A DNA stretch of 5,538 nucleotides, taken from positions 1 through 5,538 of the forward strand of contig JAJWXI010000119.1 of assembly GCA_021641225.1 (NCBI GenBank). The letters are read 5' to 3'. The notes below the pieces were generated by a model, which searched no databases, was not told the DNA's origin, and saw only the letters and a program-made list of their open reading frames with translations. This stretch comes from Collinsella aerofaciens (GTDB lineage: Bacteria > Actinomycetota > Coriobacteriia > Coriobacteriales > Coriobacteriaceae). Both the position numbers and the translations under genes were made by a program. Shown piece after piece: positions 1-5,538 of the stretch. Position 1 is the first letter of the stretch; the number at the start of each line of letters is the position of its first letter.

Positions 1-2603
1 ACTACACCAAGATCGACCCGATCCTGGGCACCGAGCAGGACTTTACCGAGCTGTGTCAGGCGGCCGAGAAGCTGGGCATTTCCATTATCCTGGACGGCGT
101 CTTCAACCATACGGGTGACGACTCCATCTATTTCAACCGCTATGGCAACTACCCCGGTGTGGGCGCCTGGCAGAGCGAGGATTCCCCGTGGCGCGACGCC
201 TTCACCTTCCACGAGGACGGATCGTACGATTGCTGGTGGGGCGTGGGCAACATGCCCGCGATCAACGAGAAGTCCGAGCTCGTGCGCGAGAAGCTCTTGG
301 GCAAGGACGGCGTCATCCGCAAGTGGCTGCGCGCCGGTGCTCACGGCTGGCGTCTGGACGTCGCTGACGAGCTTTCTGACGATTTCCTGGCCGAGATCAA
401 GAAGGCCGTACTTGCCGAAAAGCCTGACGCACTGCTGCTCGGCGAGGTCTGGGAGGACGCCTCAAACAAGGTCAGCTATGGCCATCTGCGCCGCTACCTG
501 CAGGGCTCCGAGCTTGATTCCGCCATGGACTACCCCTTCCGCGACATGGTCATCGGCTTTTTGATGGGCTACAAGAACGCCTATCAGGCGGCCGAGGATA
601 TCGAGACCCTGCGTGAGAACTACCCGAGCGAGGCTCTGTCCTGCGCGCTCAATCTGCTGTCGAGCCACGATCGCCCGCGCATCATCTCGGTGCTCGGCGG
701 CGGTCCCGACGAGTCGCAGCTGCCCGAGTGCGAGCGCAGCAAATGGCGTCTGGACGAAGGCGCAATGGGCCTTGCCAAGAGCCGCTTTTGGCTCGCGACG
801 CTCATGCAGATGACCTTCCCCGGCGTGCCTTCGATTTACTACGGCGACGAGTACGGCCTGGAGGGCCTTACCGACCCGGGCAACCGTCGCACCCTGCCGA
901 CCAAGGAAGACCTGCACGACTTCGACACGCTCGCGATCGTCAAGAACGCCTCGGCCGTGCGCCGTGCGCTGCCGTTTATGATCGACGGCGAGATCAAGGC
1001 CTTCGCGCTCAACGACGAGGTGCTGGCCTACAACCGCACGGGCAAGGGCGGCGAGTCCGCGACCGTCATCATCAACCGCAGCCTGCGCAATTCGCATCGC
1101 GTGACGATTCCGGCGCTCGGCGAATGTGCAAGCGACGTCATTAGCGGCCACGAGTGCGTGATCCACAACGGCACGGTCACGCTCGACCTGTACCCGCTGG
1201 GTTCGTCGATTATCTATCACCACGCCGAGCAGCGCCTACAGGAGCCGCTCGATCACGGCGCGGGCATCGTGTGCCACATCACCTCGGTGCCAACCGATGA
1301 CGGCAAGCCCGGCACGATCGGCGCGCCCACGCGTCGCTTTATCGACCATCTGGCCGCCATGGGCATGCGCTACTGGCAGGTTCTGCCCGTCAACCCGACG
1401 GACTTCTTCCGCTCCCCTTACGCCGGCCCTTCGGCCTTTGCAGGCAATATCGACCTGCTGCCGGAGAGCCATGAGGAGCTGGCCGCCGACTTTAAGGTCT
1501 GGAAAGCCCGCGGCGGCGAGGATGCCGATCCGCTCTACACCGCGTTTAAGCATCGCAATGCCGACTGGCTCGAGAAGTACTGCGTCTACATGGCCGTCAA
1601 GAAGTACTTTGAAGGCGAATCGCGCCATGATTGGCCGGCCGATGTCGCGCGCTACAACGAGCATCTGATTGACGATAAGCGCTTCCACGACGAGGCCGAG
1701 CTGCAGGCATACATGCAGTATCGCTTTGACCTGGCCTGGTGCGAGCTCATGAACTACGCGCACAAGAAGGGCATCGAGGTTATCGGCGACATTCCGATGT
1801 ATGTCTCGGACGATTCGGCTGACGCGTGGAGCGAGCCCGAGAACTTCTGGCTGTCCGATACCGGCAAGGCGATTGAGATTTCTGGCGCGCCGCCCGATAA
1901 CTTTGCGCCCGAGGGCCAGGTGTGGGGCAACCCGACGTTCCGCTGGGACCACATGAAGGAGAACGGCTACCGTTGGTGGATGGACCGTCTGCGCCGTGCG
2001 TTCTCGCTCTACGACCGTGTACGCCTGGACCACTTCCTGGGCTTCCACAGCTACTTCAGCATTCCCGCGGGCAAGGCCTGCGCCGACGGCCGCTGGTTGG
2101 CAGGCCCGGGCAAGGATCTGTTCCAGACTGCCTACGACGAGTTGGGTCCGCTCAACTTTATCGCCGAGGATCTGGGCTACTTGACGCCCGGCGTTCGCGC
2201 GATGGCCTCGACCTGCGGCTTCCCCGGCATGGACGTGTTGGAGTTTAGCGATTACGACGTCCGCTGTGGCGTGCATTCCACGCCGGGCAAGATTCTGTAC
2301 ACCTCGACGCACGACACGTCGACGCTCGCCGGTTGGTGCACGCGCTCCTTTGCGGGCGGCGACGAGCCGAGCGGTAAGGAGTTTGCGGGCAAGCTGATGG
2401 GCGACGCGCTCGCAAGCGACGCTCCCCTCGTGATGATGCCGCTGCAGGACGTGCTGGGTCTGGGCGATGATGCACGCATGAACGTGCCGGGCGTCGCCAC
2501 GGGCAACTGGACCTGGCAGGCTGACGAGGCGGACATCGAGGCTGCCGAGGACAAAACTGCACAGCTCCTGCGCAACACCCATAGATTCTGGGGCGAAGCG
2601 TGA
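1..2603 (+). CDS. GH13 alpha-amylase-family / GH77 4-alpha-glucanotransferase fusion (5' partial)
   Basis: The reading frame is open from base 3, so the start codon lies upstream; 866 residues are visible, ending in tandem stops TGA TAA. The first part is a GH13 (alpha/beta)8 catalytic domain. Conserved region I is DGVFNH (93-110). A neopullulanase-like MPAIN sits at 252-266. The nucleophile Asp is in GWRLDVADE (codon 357), the acid/base Glu in GEVWED (codon 444), and the third Asp in SSHDRPR (codon 669). YYGDEYG and a beta-rich C-terminal domain follow, to about 1230. After a linker of roughly ten residues, a GH77 domain runs from about 1254 to the end, some 449 residues, a little under the ~500 of compact MalQ. 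Its nucleophile Asp is in RLDHFLGF (codon 2028), acid/base Glu in AEDLG (codon 2166) and Asp in THDTST (codon 2313); GNP and RMN-PG-GNW motifs are present. Both active sites look intact. By family, GH13 cleaves alpha-1,4 or alpha-1,6 bonds and GH77 transfers alpha-1,4-glucan chains. No secretion signal can be judged because the N-terminus is missing. The exact GH13 specificity (pullulanase-like subfamily) is inferred. Confidence 0.93.
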   Translation, partial: YTKIDPILGTEQDFTELCQAAEKLGISIILDGVFNHTGDDSIYFNRYGNYPGVGAWQSEDSPWRDAFTFHEDGSYDCWWGVGNMPAINEKSELVREKLLGKDGVIRKWLRAGAHGWRLDVADELSDDFLAEIKKAVLAEKPDALLLGEVWEDASNKVSYGHLRRYLQGSELDSAMDYPFRDMVIGFLMGYKNAYQAAEDIETLRENYPSEALSCALNLLSSHDRPRIISVLGGGPDESQLPECERSKWRLDEGAMGLAKSRFWLATLMQMTFPGVPSIYYGDEYGLEGLTDPGNRRTLPTKEDLHDFDTLAIVKNASAVRRALPFMIDGEIKAFALNDEVLAYNRTGKGGESATVIINRSLRNSHRVTIPALGECASDVISGHECVIHNGTVTLDLYPLGSSIIYHHAEQRLQEPLDHGAGIVCHITSVPTDDGKPGTIGAPTRRFIDHLAAMGMRYWQVLPVNPTDFFRSPYAGPSAFAGNIDLLPESHEELAADFKVWKARGGEDADPLYTAFKHRNADWLEKYCVYMAVKKYFEGESRHDWPADVARYNEHLIDDKRFHDEAELQAYMQYRFDLAWCELMNYAHKKGIEVIGDIPMYVSDDSADAWSEPENFWLSDTGKAIEISGAPPDNFAPEGQVWGNPTFRWDHMKENGYRWWMDRLRRAFSLYDRVRLDHFLGFHSYFSIPAGKACADGRWLAGPGKDLFQTAYDELGPLNFIAEDLGYLTPGVRAMASTCGFPGMDVLEFSDYDVRCGVHSTPGKILYTSTHDTSTLAGWCTRSFAGGDEPSGKEFAGKLMGDALASDAPLVMMPLQDVLGLGDDARMNVPGVATGNWTWQADEADIEAAEDKTAQLLRNTHRFWGEA

Positions 2604-2628
2604 TAAAACCCCCGATATAGGGTACAGT
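2600..2628 (+). promoter_or_regulatory. Candidate promoter for fmdB-like gene
   Basis: A GTGATA (-35-like, 2600-2605) and a TACAGT (-10-like, 2623-2628) are separated by 17 bases; each matches the sigma-70-type consensus at four of six positions. The -35 element overlaps the stop codon of the upstream glucanotransferase gene. A start site near 2635 would give a leader of about 57 nt containing the hairpin at 2648-2669. An overlapping TAGGGT (2618-2623) also fits the loose actinobacterial TANNNT pattern, so the exact -10 is uncertain. This is pattern matching only; read-through from the upstream gene is an equally simple explanation. Confidence 0.3.
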
Positions 2629-2647
2629 TACAGACGTTTGAATTTAT

Positions 2648-2672
2648 GCGGGCAGAGCGATCTGCCCGCTTT
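2648..2672 (+). terminator. Perfect 9-bp GC-rich hairpin in the gap before the fmdB-like gene
   Basis: GCGGGCAGA (2648-2656) and TCTGCCCGC (2661-2669) are perfect reverse complements around a GCGA loop, which is a GNRA tetraloop. Only TTTGTG follows, so the U-tract is short. It sits 45 nt after the upstream stop codon and 22 nt before the next ATG. It could be a weak terminator of the glucanotransferase transcript or, if transcription starts near 2635, a 5' leader stabiliser or attenuator of the next gene. The ribosome-binding site (2681-2687) is outside the stem and is not hidden by it. Confidence 0.55.
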
Positions 2673-2680
2673 GTGCTGAA

Positions 2681-2687
2681 AAGGAAG
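2681..2687 (+). promoter_or_regulatory. Ribosome-binding site of the fmdB-like gene
   Basis: AAGGAAG lies just before the ATG at 2692, leaving four bases between the end of the motif and the start. It fixes the start codon. The resulting N-terminus, MARYDYKCSSCG, matches the usual beginning of FmdB-family proteins. Confidence 0.75.
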
Positions 2688-2691
2688 TATT

Positions 2692-2928
2692 ATGGCGCGC
2701 TACGATTACAAGTGCTCGAGCTGCGGCAACGTGTTTGAGGTTGAGCATCCCATGTCCGAGACCCCCGAGGTCGTGTGCCCAAGCTGCGGCGCTCCGGCCG
2801 CCAAGACGTTCTCGGCCAGCGGCATCAAGTTTGAGGGCAGCGGCTTCTACAACACCGACCAGCGCAGCGGCGGTTCCAGCACCAGCGCCACCAGCGGCTG
2901 CTGCGCCAACTGCCCGCACAGCCACTAG
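2692..2928 (+). CDS. FmdB-family zinc ribbon protein
   Basis: The product has 78 residues. It begins with a zinc ribbon: Cys8 and Cys11 in KCSSCG and Cys29 and Cys32 in VCPSCG, spaced to bind one zinc ion. The region after it, GIKFEGSGFYNTDQR (about residues 44-58), is the conserved second half of the FmdB-type putative regulatory protein family (CxxC_CxxC_SSSS). The tail is Ser/Gly-rich and ends in a Cys/His cluster (Cys70, Cys71, Cys74, His76, His78), which might bind a second metal ion. The family is widespread in bacteria, the original member being linked to formamidase gene regulation in Methylophilus, but the biochemical role of most members is unknown, so no specific function is claimed. 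The protein is small, with no signal peptide or membrane segment, and is expected in the cytoplasm. The gene is in the same direction as the glucanotransferase gene, 88 bases after it, and is followed directly by a strong terminator. Confidence 0.92.
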   Translation: MARYDYKCSSCGNVFEVEHPMSETPEVVCPSCGAPAAKTFSASGIKFEGSGFYNTDQRSGGSSTSATSGCCANCPHSH

Positions 2929-2933
2929 AAACC

Positions 2934-2978
2934 AATCAGCCCCGCGACCGACACCAATCGCGGGGCTGATTCTTTAAC
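2934..2978 (+). terminator. Rho-independent terminator of the fmdB-like gene
   Basis: AATCAGCCCCGCGA (2934-2947) and TCGCGGGGCTGATT (2958-2971) form a perfect 14-bp stem with a 10-base loop, followed by the T-rich run TTCTTT (2970-2975). The stem starts six bases after the stop codon at 2926-2928. On the minus strand the same stem is followed by GGTTTC, which is less T-rich, so it may also act weakly as a back-up stop for rsmB transcripts arriving from the other side. Confidence 0.9.
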
Positions 2979-2996
2979 TACCCAGGCATCTCTATG

Positions 2997-3063
2997 AGTT
3001 GCGGTGAAATAAGGACTGTTTGGCGGGAGGAAGCCGCTATTCAATCCCTATTTCACCGCAACT
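2997..3063. repeat. 67-nt near-perfect inverted repeat between convergent genes
   Basis: The outer arms AGTTGCGGTGAAATA (2997-3011) and TATTTCACCGCAACT (3049-3063) are perfect 15-bp complements. The pairing continues inward to 3018/3042 with two mismatches (3012/3048 and 3016/3044), making 22-base arms that match at 20 positions. A 2x2 internal loop and a short inner stem (3021-3026 with 3034-3039) close it around a seven-base loop. The structure begins six bases past the rsmB stop on the minus strand. Neither strand has a proper T-run after it, so it is not a classical intrinsic terminator. It could be an rsmB 3' UTR stability element, a REP-like palindromic repeat or a small miniature element; copies elsewhere in the genome cannot be judged from this window. 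Confidence 0.75.
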
Positions 3064-3069
3064 TAGTAA

Positions 3070-4470
3070 TTATTTGCGAACCAGTCTGGCGCAGAAGTGG
3101 CCGTCGTAGTAATCGGCATTTACCGGCACGCTTTGGAAGAGGCCTCGATCGTTCTGACGAACGAAGACGAGCTTCTTGGCCTGCTCGAAATCGGGCAGTT
3201 GCAGGATCTGCGCCTCGGAGAGCGGCTCCAAGCTAAAACCGGTTCCCTCGGGAGAGTTCAGGAACGCTTCCACGACCTGCGTGTTCTCCTCGTCGAAAAC
3301 CGAGCACGTCGCATAGATGAGCTCGCCGCCGGCAGCCACGCGCGCAGCGGCTTCCTTGAGCATCGTCAGTTGCAGCTTAGGCAGCTCGGTCGTCACATCG
3401 TTCTCGGTCAGGCGCCACGGAATCTCGGGATGGCGGCGCATGGTTCCGGTGCCCGAGCACGGGGCATCGATGAAGACCGTGTCGAACAGCGCGGGCTCGC
3501 CAAGCATGGCATCAAAGGACGTGAGCACCTCATCGAGCTCACACGCATCGCCCGAGACGGTGCGAACGCCCTTGATGCCCGCCTTATGCAGGCGCGCGAG
3601 ATTGAGATCGCACTTGCGGTCGTGCAGATCGAGCGCGGTATGCTGACGCTCGTAACCGGCACGCTTGGCCTGGCACATCATCACGTAGGTCTTGGTACCG
3701 CGGCCGGCACCAATCTCCAGACAACGCCCGGGGCGCGTCGCGGCGGTCGCAATGAGCTGAGCATTCAGGTCCGAAGCCACCGCAGCCGCACGCTCAAACA
3801 CGCCCGAAGCAACCGTGACCTGCGCATCGACCGGAGCATGGCAGCCCGGGAAGACAGGCGCCACGAGCTGCGAGATATACGGATCGGGCTTAGTCGCAAA
3901 CGCATTCTCGTGCAGGGCGAGCGGCGCAGGCGCCAGATTGCCGGCAAAGTTGAGCGCGCCCTCGGGTGTATCGAACGACGCCATAATGCGGGCGCACAAC
4001 CAACGCGGCAGACCCATCAGACGCGACAGGCGCACCAGACGGCGCTCTGACTCATCGGCATCGGACGCGGTGGCAAAATCCTCAACGTTATCCGCAACCT
4101 TGTGCAGCACTGCGTTAGCCAAGCCCGCGGCAGACTTAGCGCCGCTGCGCACCAGCTCAACACCCTGGCTTACGGCTACACGACCCGGTGTATGCAGATA
4201 GAGCATCTCGAAGGCCGAGATGCGAAGCGCCATGCGAACACGCGGCGCCACCTTTTTGGGCTTATCGAGAAACTGGTCGAGCAACTCATCCAAAATGCCC
4301 TGCGTGGCGGCAACGCCAAGCGCCAGGCGAGCGGCAAACGCAGAATCACGCTGGTCAATGGCCTTGGCAGACGCACGGGAGGACAGCACGTCGCGCGCGT
4401 ACATGCCACGGCGATCGGCCTCCATCAACACATCGAGCGCAAGTTTTCGCGCGGGAGACAACTTGCTCAT
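3070..4470 (-). CDS. rsmB: 16S rRNA (cytosine-C5)-methyltransferase RsmB
   Basis: The product has 466 residues from the ATG at 4470; the frame extends upstream to 4518, but that start lies inside fmt, adds 16 residues unlike the family and would abolish the normal ATGA overlap. By family, the enzyme uses S-adenosylmethionine to make m5C967 (E. coli numbering) in 16S rRNA. Residues about 1-135 form the NusB-like RNA-binding domain, including KVAPRVRMALRISAFEMLYL. The Rossmann-type methyltransferase domain covers about 200-466: SAM-binding motif I is LEIGAGRGTKT (251-261), motif IV is DAPCSGTG (Asp335, Cys338), and motif VI is YATCS with Cys389, the likely catalytic nucleophile. The end, YYDGHFCARLVRK, is typical. 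Motif I differs from the common C-A-A-P-G-G-K-T form but keeps the glycine and GTKT pattern. The gene is second in an operon with fmt; the shared ATGA suggests coupled translation. A weak GGGGTG site lies upstream within fmt. Confidence 0.95.
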   Translation of the reverse strand: MSKLSPARKLALDVLMEADRRGMYARDVLSSRASAKAIDQRDSAFAARLALGVAATQGILDELLDQFLDKPKKVAPRVRMALRISAFEMLYLHTPGRVAVSQGVELVRSGAKSAAGLANAVLHKVADNVEDFATASDADESERRLVRLSRLMGLPRWLCARIMASFDTPEGALNFAGNLAPAPLALHENAFATKPDPYISQLVAPVFPGCHAPVDAQVTVASGVFERAAAVASDLNAQLIATAATRPGRCLEIGAGRGTKTYVMMCQAKRAGYERQHTALDLHDRKCDLNLARLHKAGIKGVRTVSGDACELDEVLTSFDAMLGEPALFDTVFIDAPCSGTGTMRRHPEIPWRLTENDVTTELPKLQLTMLKEAAARVAAGGELIYATCSVFDEENTQVVEAFLNSPEGTGFSLEPLSEAQILQLPDFEQAKKLVFVRQNDRGLFQSVPVNADYYDGHFCARLVRK

Positions 4471-5387
4471 AACAGAACACCCCAAGTAAGGTCGGCGCCC
4501 TGCTGGCCAGCAGCCCAAGCAGAAGCAGCCATAGCACGCTTGCCGTCAGGCTTAACCTCAAACAGCTCAACCGCGCCATCGGAAAGGCCAAGGTAAACAC
4601 GCTTGGCCTTAACAAGCACCTGGCCCTCGGCGAGCGATACATCAGCCGGCGCAGCATCGAGCACACGCACGGTCTTGCCGGCAATCACGCAACGAGCGGG
4701 CGCGGTATCGGACGAAGCCAGCACATGACGCACGCAATCGAGCGCCGCCATCTGAGGATCCAGGCGCATCTCCTGCTTGGAAATCTTCGCAGCATGTGTA
4801 ACGAGCGACTCATCCTGCTCGGTCCAAACAGCAGTGCCGTCAGCAAGTGAAGGAAGCGTATCGGCAAGCAACTTGCCACCAAGCTCGCCAAGCTCCATCG
4901 TGAGCGCCTCGGCATGCTTTCCGGCAACCGACGTAGACGCCTGGGCACAATAAGCGCCCGTATCCACGCCATGCCCAATACGCATAATGGAAACGCCAGC
5001 AATCTCATCACCAGCAAGAATGGCACGCTGAATGGGCGCCGCCCCACGCCAACGAGGCAACAAAGACGCATGAACATTCACAATGCCAAGCGGCGCCATA
5101 TGCAGCACCTCATCAGGCAAAATGCAACCATAGGCAGCCACACAGAAAATATCAGCGTCCGCGGCCTTGAGCGCCTCAACAACCTCAGGCGTCATACGAT
5201 TGGCCTCAACAACCGGCAGACCCAACTCAAGCGCCTTGGCCTTAACAGGAGAAGGCTCAAGCTTCTTACCACGCCCACGAACAGCATCGGGACGAGTAAT
5301 AACGAGCGCAACCTCATTCCCAGCCGCAACAAGCGAAGTCAACGAAGGCACCGCAAAATCGGGCGTACCCATAAACACAATACGCAT
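4467..5387 (-). CDS. fmt: Methionyl-tRNA formyltransferase
   Basis: The product has 306 residues, close to the usual 305-320. By family, it transfers a formyl group from 10-formyltetrahydrofolate to Met-tRNA(fMet), giving the initiator tRNA of bacterial translation in the cytoplasm. The N-terminal catalytic domain starts MRIVFMGTPDFAVPSL. The catalytic triad is visible: Asn104 and His106 in NVHASLLPRWRGAAPIQ, and Asp142 in GVDTG. The loop RPDAVRGRGKKLEPSPVK (about 32-49) matches the tRNA-contacting loop of the family. The C-terminal tRNA-binding beta domain covers about 205-306 and includes VELFEVKPDGKRAM. The ATG at 5387 is preceded by a strong AGAGGAG site ten bases away. The stop codon overlaps the rsmB ATG (ATGA, 4470-4467). 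The gene is rich in T-ended codons, especially at the 5' end, unlike rsmB. In many bacteria def or priA lies just upstream; that position is beyond the window edge. Confidence 0.96.
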   Translation of the reverse strand: MRIVFMGTPDFAVPSLTSLVAAGNEVALVITRPDAVRGRGKKLEPSPVKAKALELGLPVVEANRMTPEVVEALKAADADIFCVAAYGCILPDEVLHMAPLGIVNVHASLLPRWRGAAPIQRAILAGDEIAGVSIMRIGHGVDTGAYCAQASTSVAGKHAEALTMELGELGGKLLADTLPSLADGTAVWTEQDESLVTHAAKISKQEMRLDPQMAALDCVRHVLASSDTAPARCVIAGKTVRVLDAAPADVSLAEGQVLVKAKRVYLGLSDGAVELFEVKPDGKRAMAASAWAAGQQGADLTWGVLL

Positions 5388-5538
5388 AAAAGTAAGTCTC
5401 CTCTCAACAACGAGCCGAGACGGCTACAAAAGAAGCGTTCCAGGTCGCAAGTGCACCCAGCCGCCAGAACAATCCAACAAAAACAAATAGACCCAAAACC
5501 AAAGAAAGAGCCGCAATAAAAGCAGCCCCCTCTCAACA
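5388..5538 (-). other. Leader region upstream of fmt, with a degenerate start-region repeat
   Basis: This 151-base stretch holds no recognisable gene. On the minus strand it is T-rich in its upstream half. A 27-base segment at its far end (5538-5512) matches the fmt ribosome-binding/start segment (5409-5383) at 20 of 27 positions without gaps, including the exact 10-mer TGTTGAGAGG. In the upstream copy a TTG (5516-5514) sits where fmt has its ATG, and would open a 30-codon hydrophobic frame ending with TAG at 5426-5424. A TGA at 5535-5533 could be the stop of an upstream gene outside the window. No convincing -35/-10 pair was found, so fmt may be transcribed from further upstream. Confidence 0.4.
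5398..5404 (-). promoter_or_regulatory. Ribosome-binding site of fmt
   Basis: On the minus strand AGAGGAG (5404-5398) is a near-perfect complement of the 16S rRNA 3' end. It lies ten bases before the ATG at 5387, slightly longer than the usual spacing, and supports that start codon. Confidence 0.75.

Noticed and set aside
462..1223. A 253-codon open frame on the minus strand inside the GH13 domain
   Set aside because: It is antisense to the conserved GH13 regions, has low-complexity Val/Ala/Arg composition, and shows no family motif.
1236..2582. A 448-codon open frame on the minus strand inside the GH77 domain
   Set aside because: It lies fully antisense to a domain with clear catalytic motifs. 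Its translation is Arg/Ala/Val-rich without a recognisable domain, as expected for a shadow frame in GC-rich coding DNA.
2997..3063. The inverted repeat read as a standard intrinsic terminator
   Set aside because: Minus-strand bases after the stem are CATAGAG and plus-strand bases are TAGTAATTATT; neither is a real T-run, so I list it as a repeat instead.
2934..3069. Paired inverted repeats considered as a CRISPR or insertion-sequence remnant
   Set aside because: The two palindromes are unrelated in sequence, there is no regular repeat-spacer pattern, and no transposase fragment or clear target-site duplication is visible.
3097..4050. A 317-codon plus-strand open frame over rsmB
   Set aside because: It is antisense to rsmB, whose NusB and methyltransferase motifs are unmistakable; the frame is Arg/Leu/Gly-rich and has no domain.
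4471..4518. An upstream extension of rsmB to an ATG at 4518
   Set aside because: The added 16 residues do not resemble RsmB N-termini and would overlap fmt by about 50 bases, whereas the ATG at 4470 gives the usual four-base ATGA overlap and a normal start, MSKLSPARKLAL.
4914..5519. A 201-codon plus-strand open frame over the 5' half of fmt
   Set aside because: It is antisense to the catalytic domain of fmt, and its Asn/Arg/Thr-rich translation reflects the A/C-rich complement of a T/G-rich gene.
5339..5536. A 65-codon Cys/Phe-rich minus-strand frame running into fmt
   Set aside because: It overlaps the fmt start out of frame, has very unusual Cys content, and looks like chance translation of T-rich leader DNA.

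Overview
The window looks like a piece of chromosome from a GC-rich, host-associated actinobacterium of the class Coriobacteriia (Collinsella/Olsenella-like). This is inferred, not proven. The grounds are GC-rich codon use, a fused GH13-GH77 alpha-glucan enzyme, an FmdB-type zinc-ribbon protein, and a formyltransferase-RsmB pair of the kind found in Gram-positive bacteria. No rRNA, tRNA, CRISPR array, phage or transposase gene is visible.

Layout. (1) Positions 1-2603, plus strand: the 3' part of one large gene. Its product joins an alpha-amylase-family (GH13, pullulanase/neopullulanase-like) domain to a complete 4-alpha-glucanotransferase (GH77, MalQ/amylomaltase) domain. The 5' end lies outside the window. 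(2) Positions 2604-2691: a short spacer with a weak promoter candidate and a perfect 9-bp hairpin. (3) Positions 2692-2928, plus: a 78-residue FmdB-family zinc ribbon protein, followed by a strong 14-bp stem intrinsic terminator. (4) Positions 2976-3069: a convergent intergenic gap dominated by a 67-nt nearly perfect inverted repeat. (5) Positions 3070-5387, minus: a translationally coupled pair, fmt (methionyl-tRNA formyltransferase) then rsmB (16S rRNA m5C methyltransferase), overlapping by ATGA. (6) Positions 5388-5538: the T-rich (minus-strand) leader of fmt. It contains a degenerate repeat of the fmt ribosome-binding/start region and a doubtful small hydrophobic reading frame.

How the genes work together. 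The GH13-GH77 protein would hydrolyse and rearrange short alpha-glucans (starch, glycogen, pullulan or maltodextrin pieces) in a single polypeptide. fmt and rsmB are translation housekeeping genes: one makes the initiator fMet-tRNA, the other modifies 16S rRNA. The two blocks converge and share only the terminator region between them.

Most of the window is ordinary. The points most worth a second look are the GH13-GH77 fusion, the 67-nt inverted repeat whose two mismatches become G-U pairs only in the rsmB-sense RNA, the duplicated start-region motif upstream of fmt, and the sharp change of third-position base use between fmt and rsmB. I found no clear evidence of an undescribed multi-gene system.
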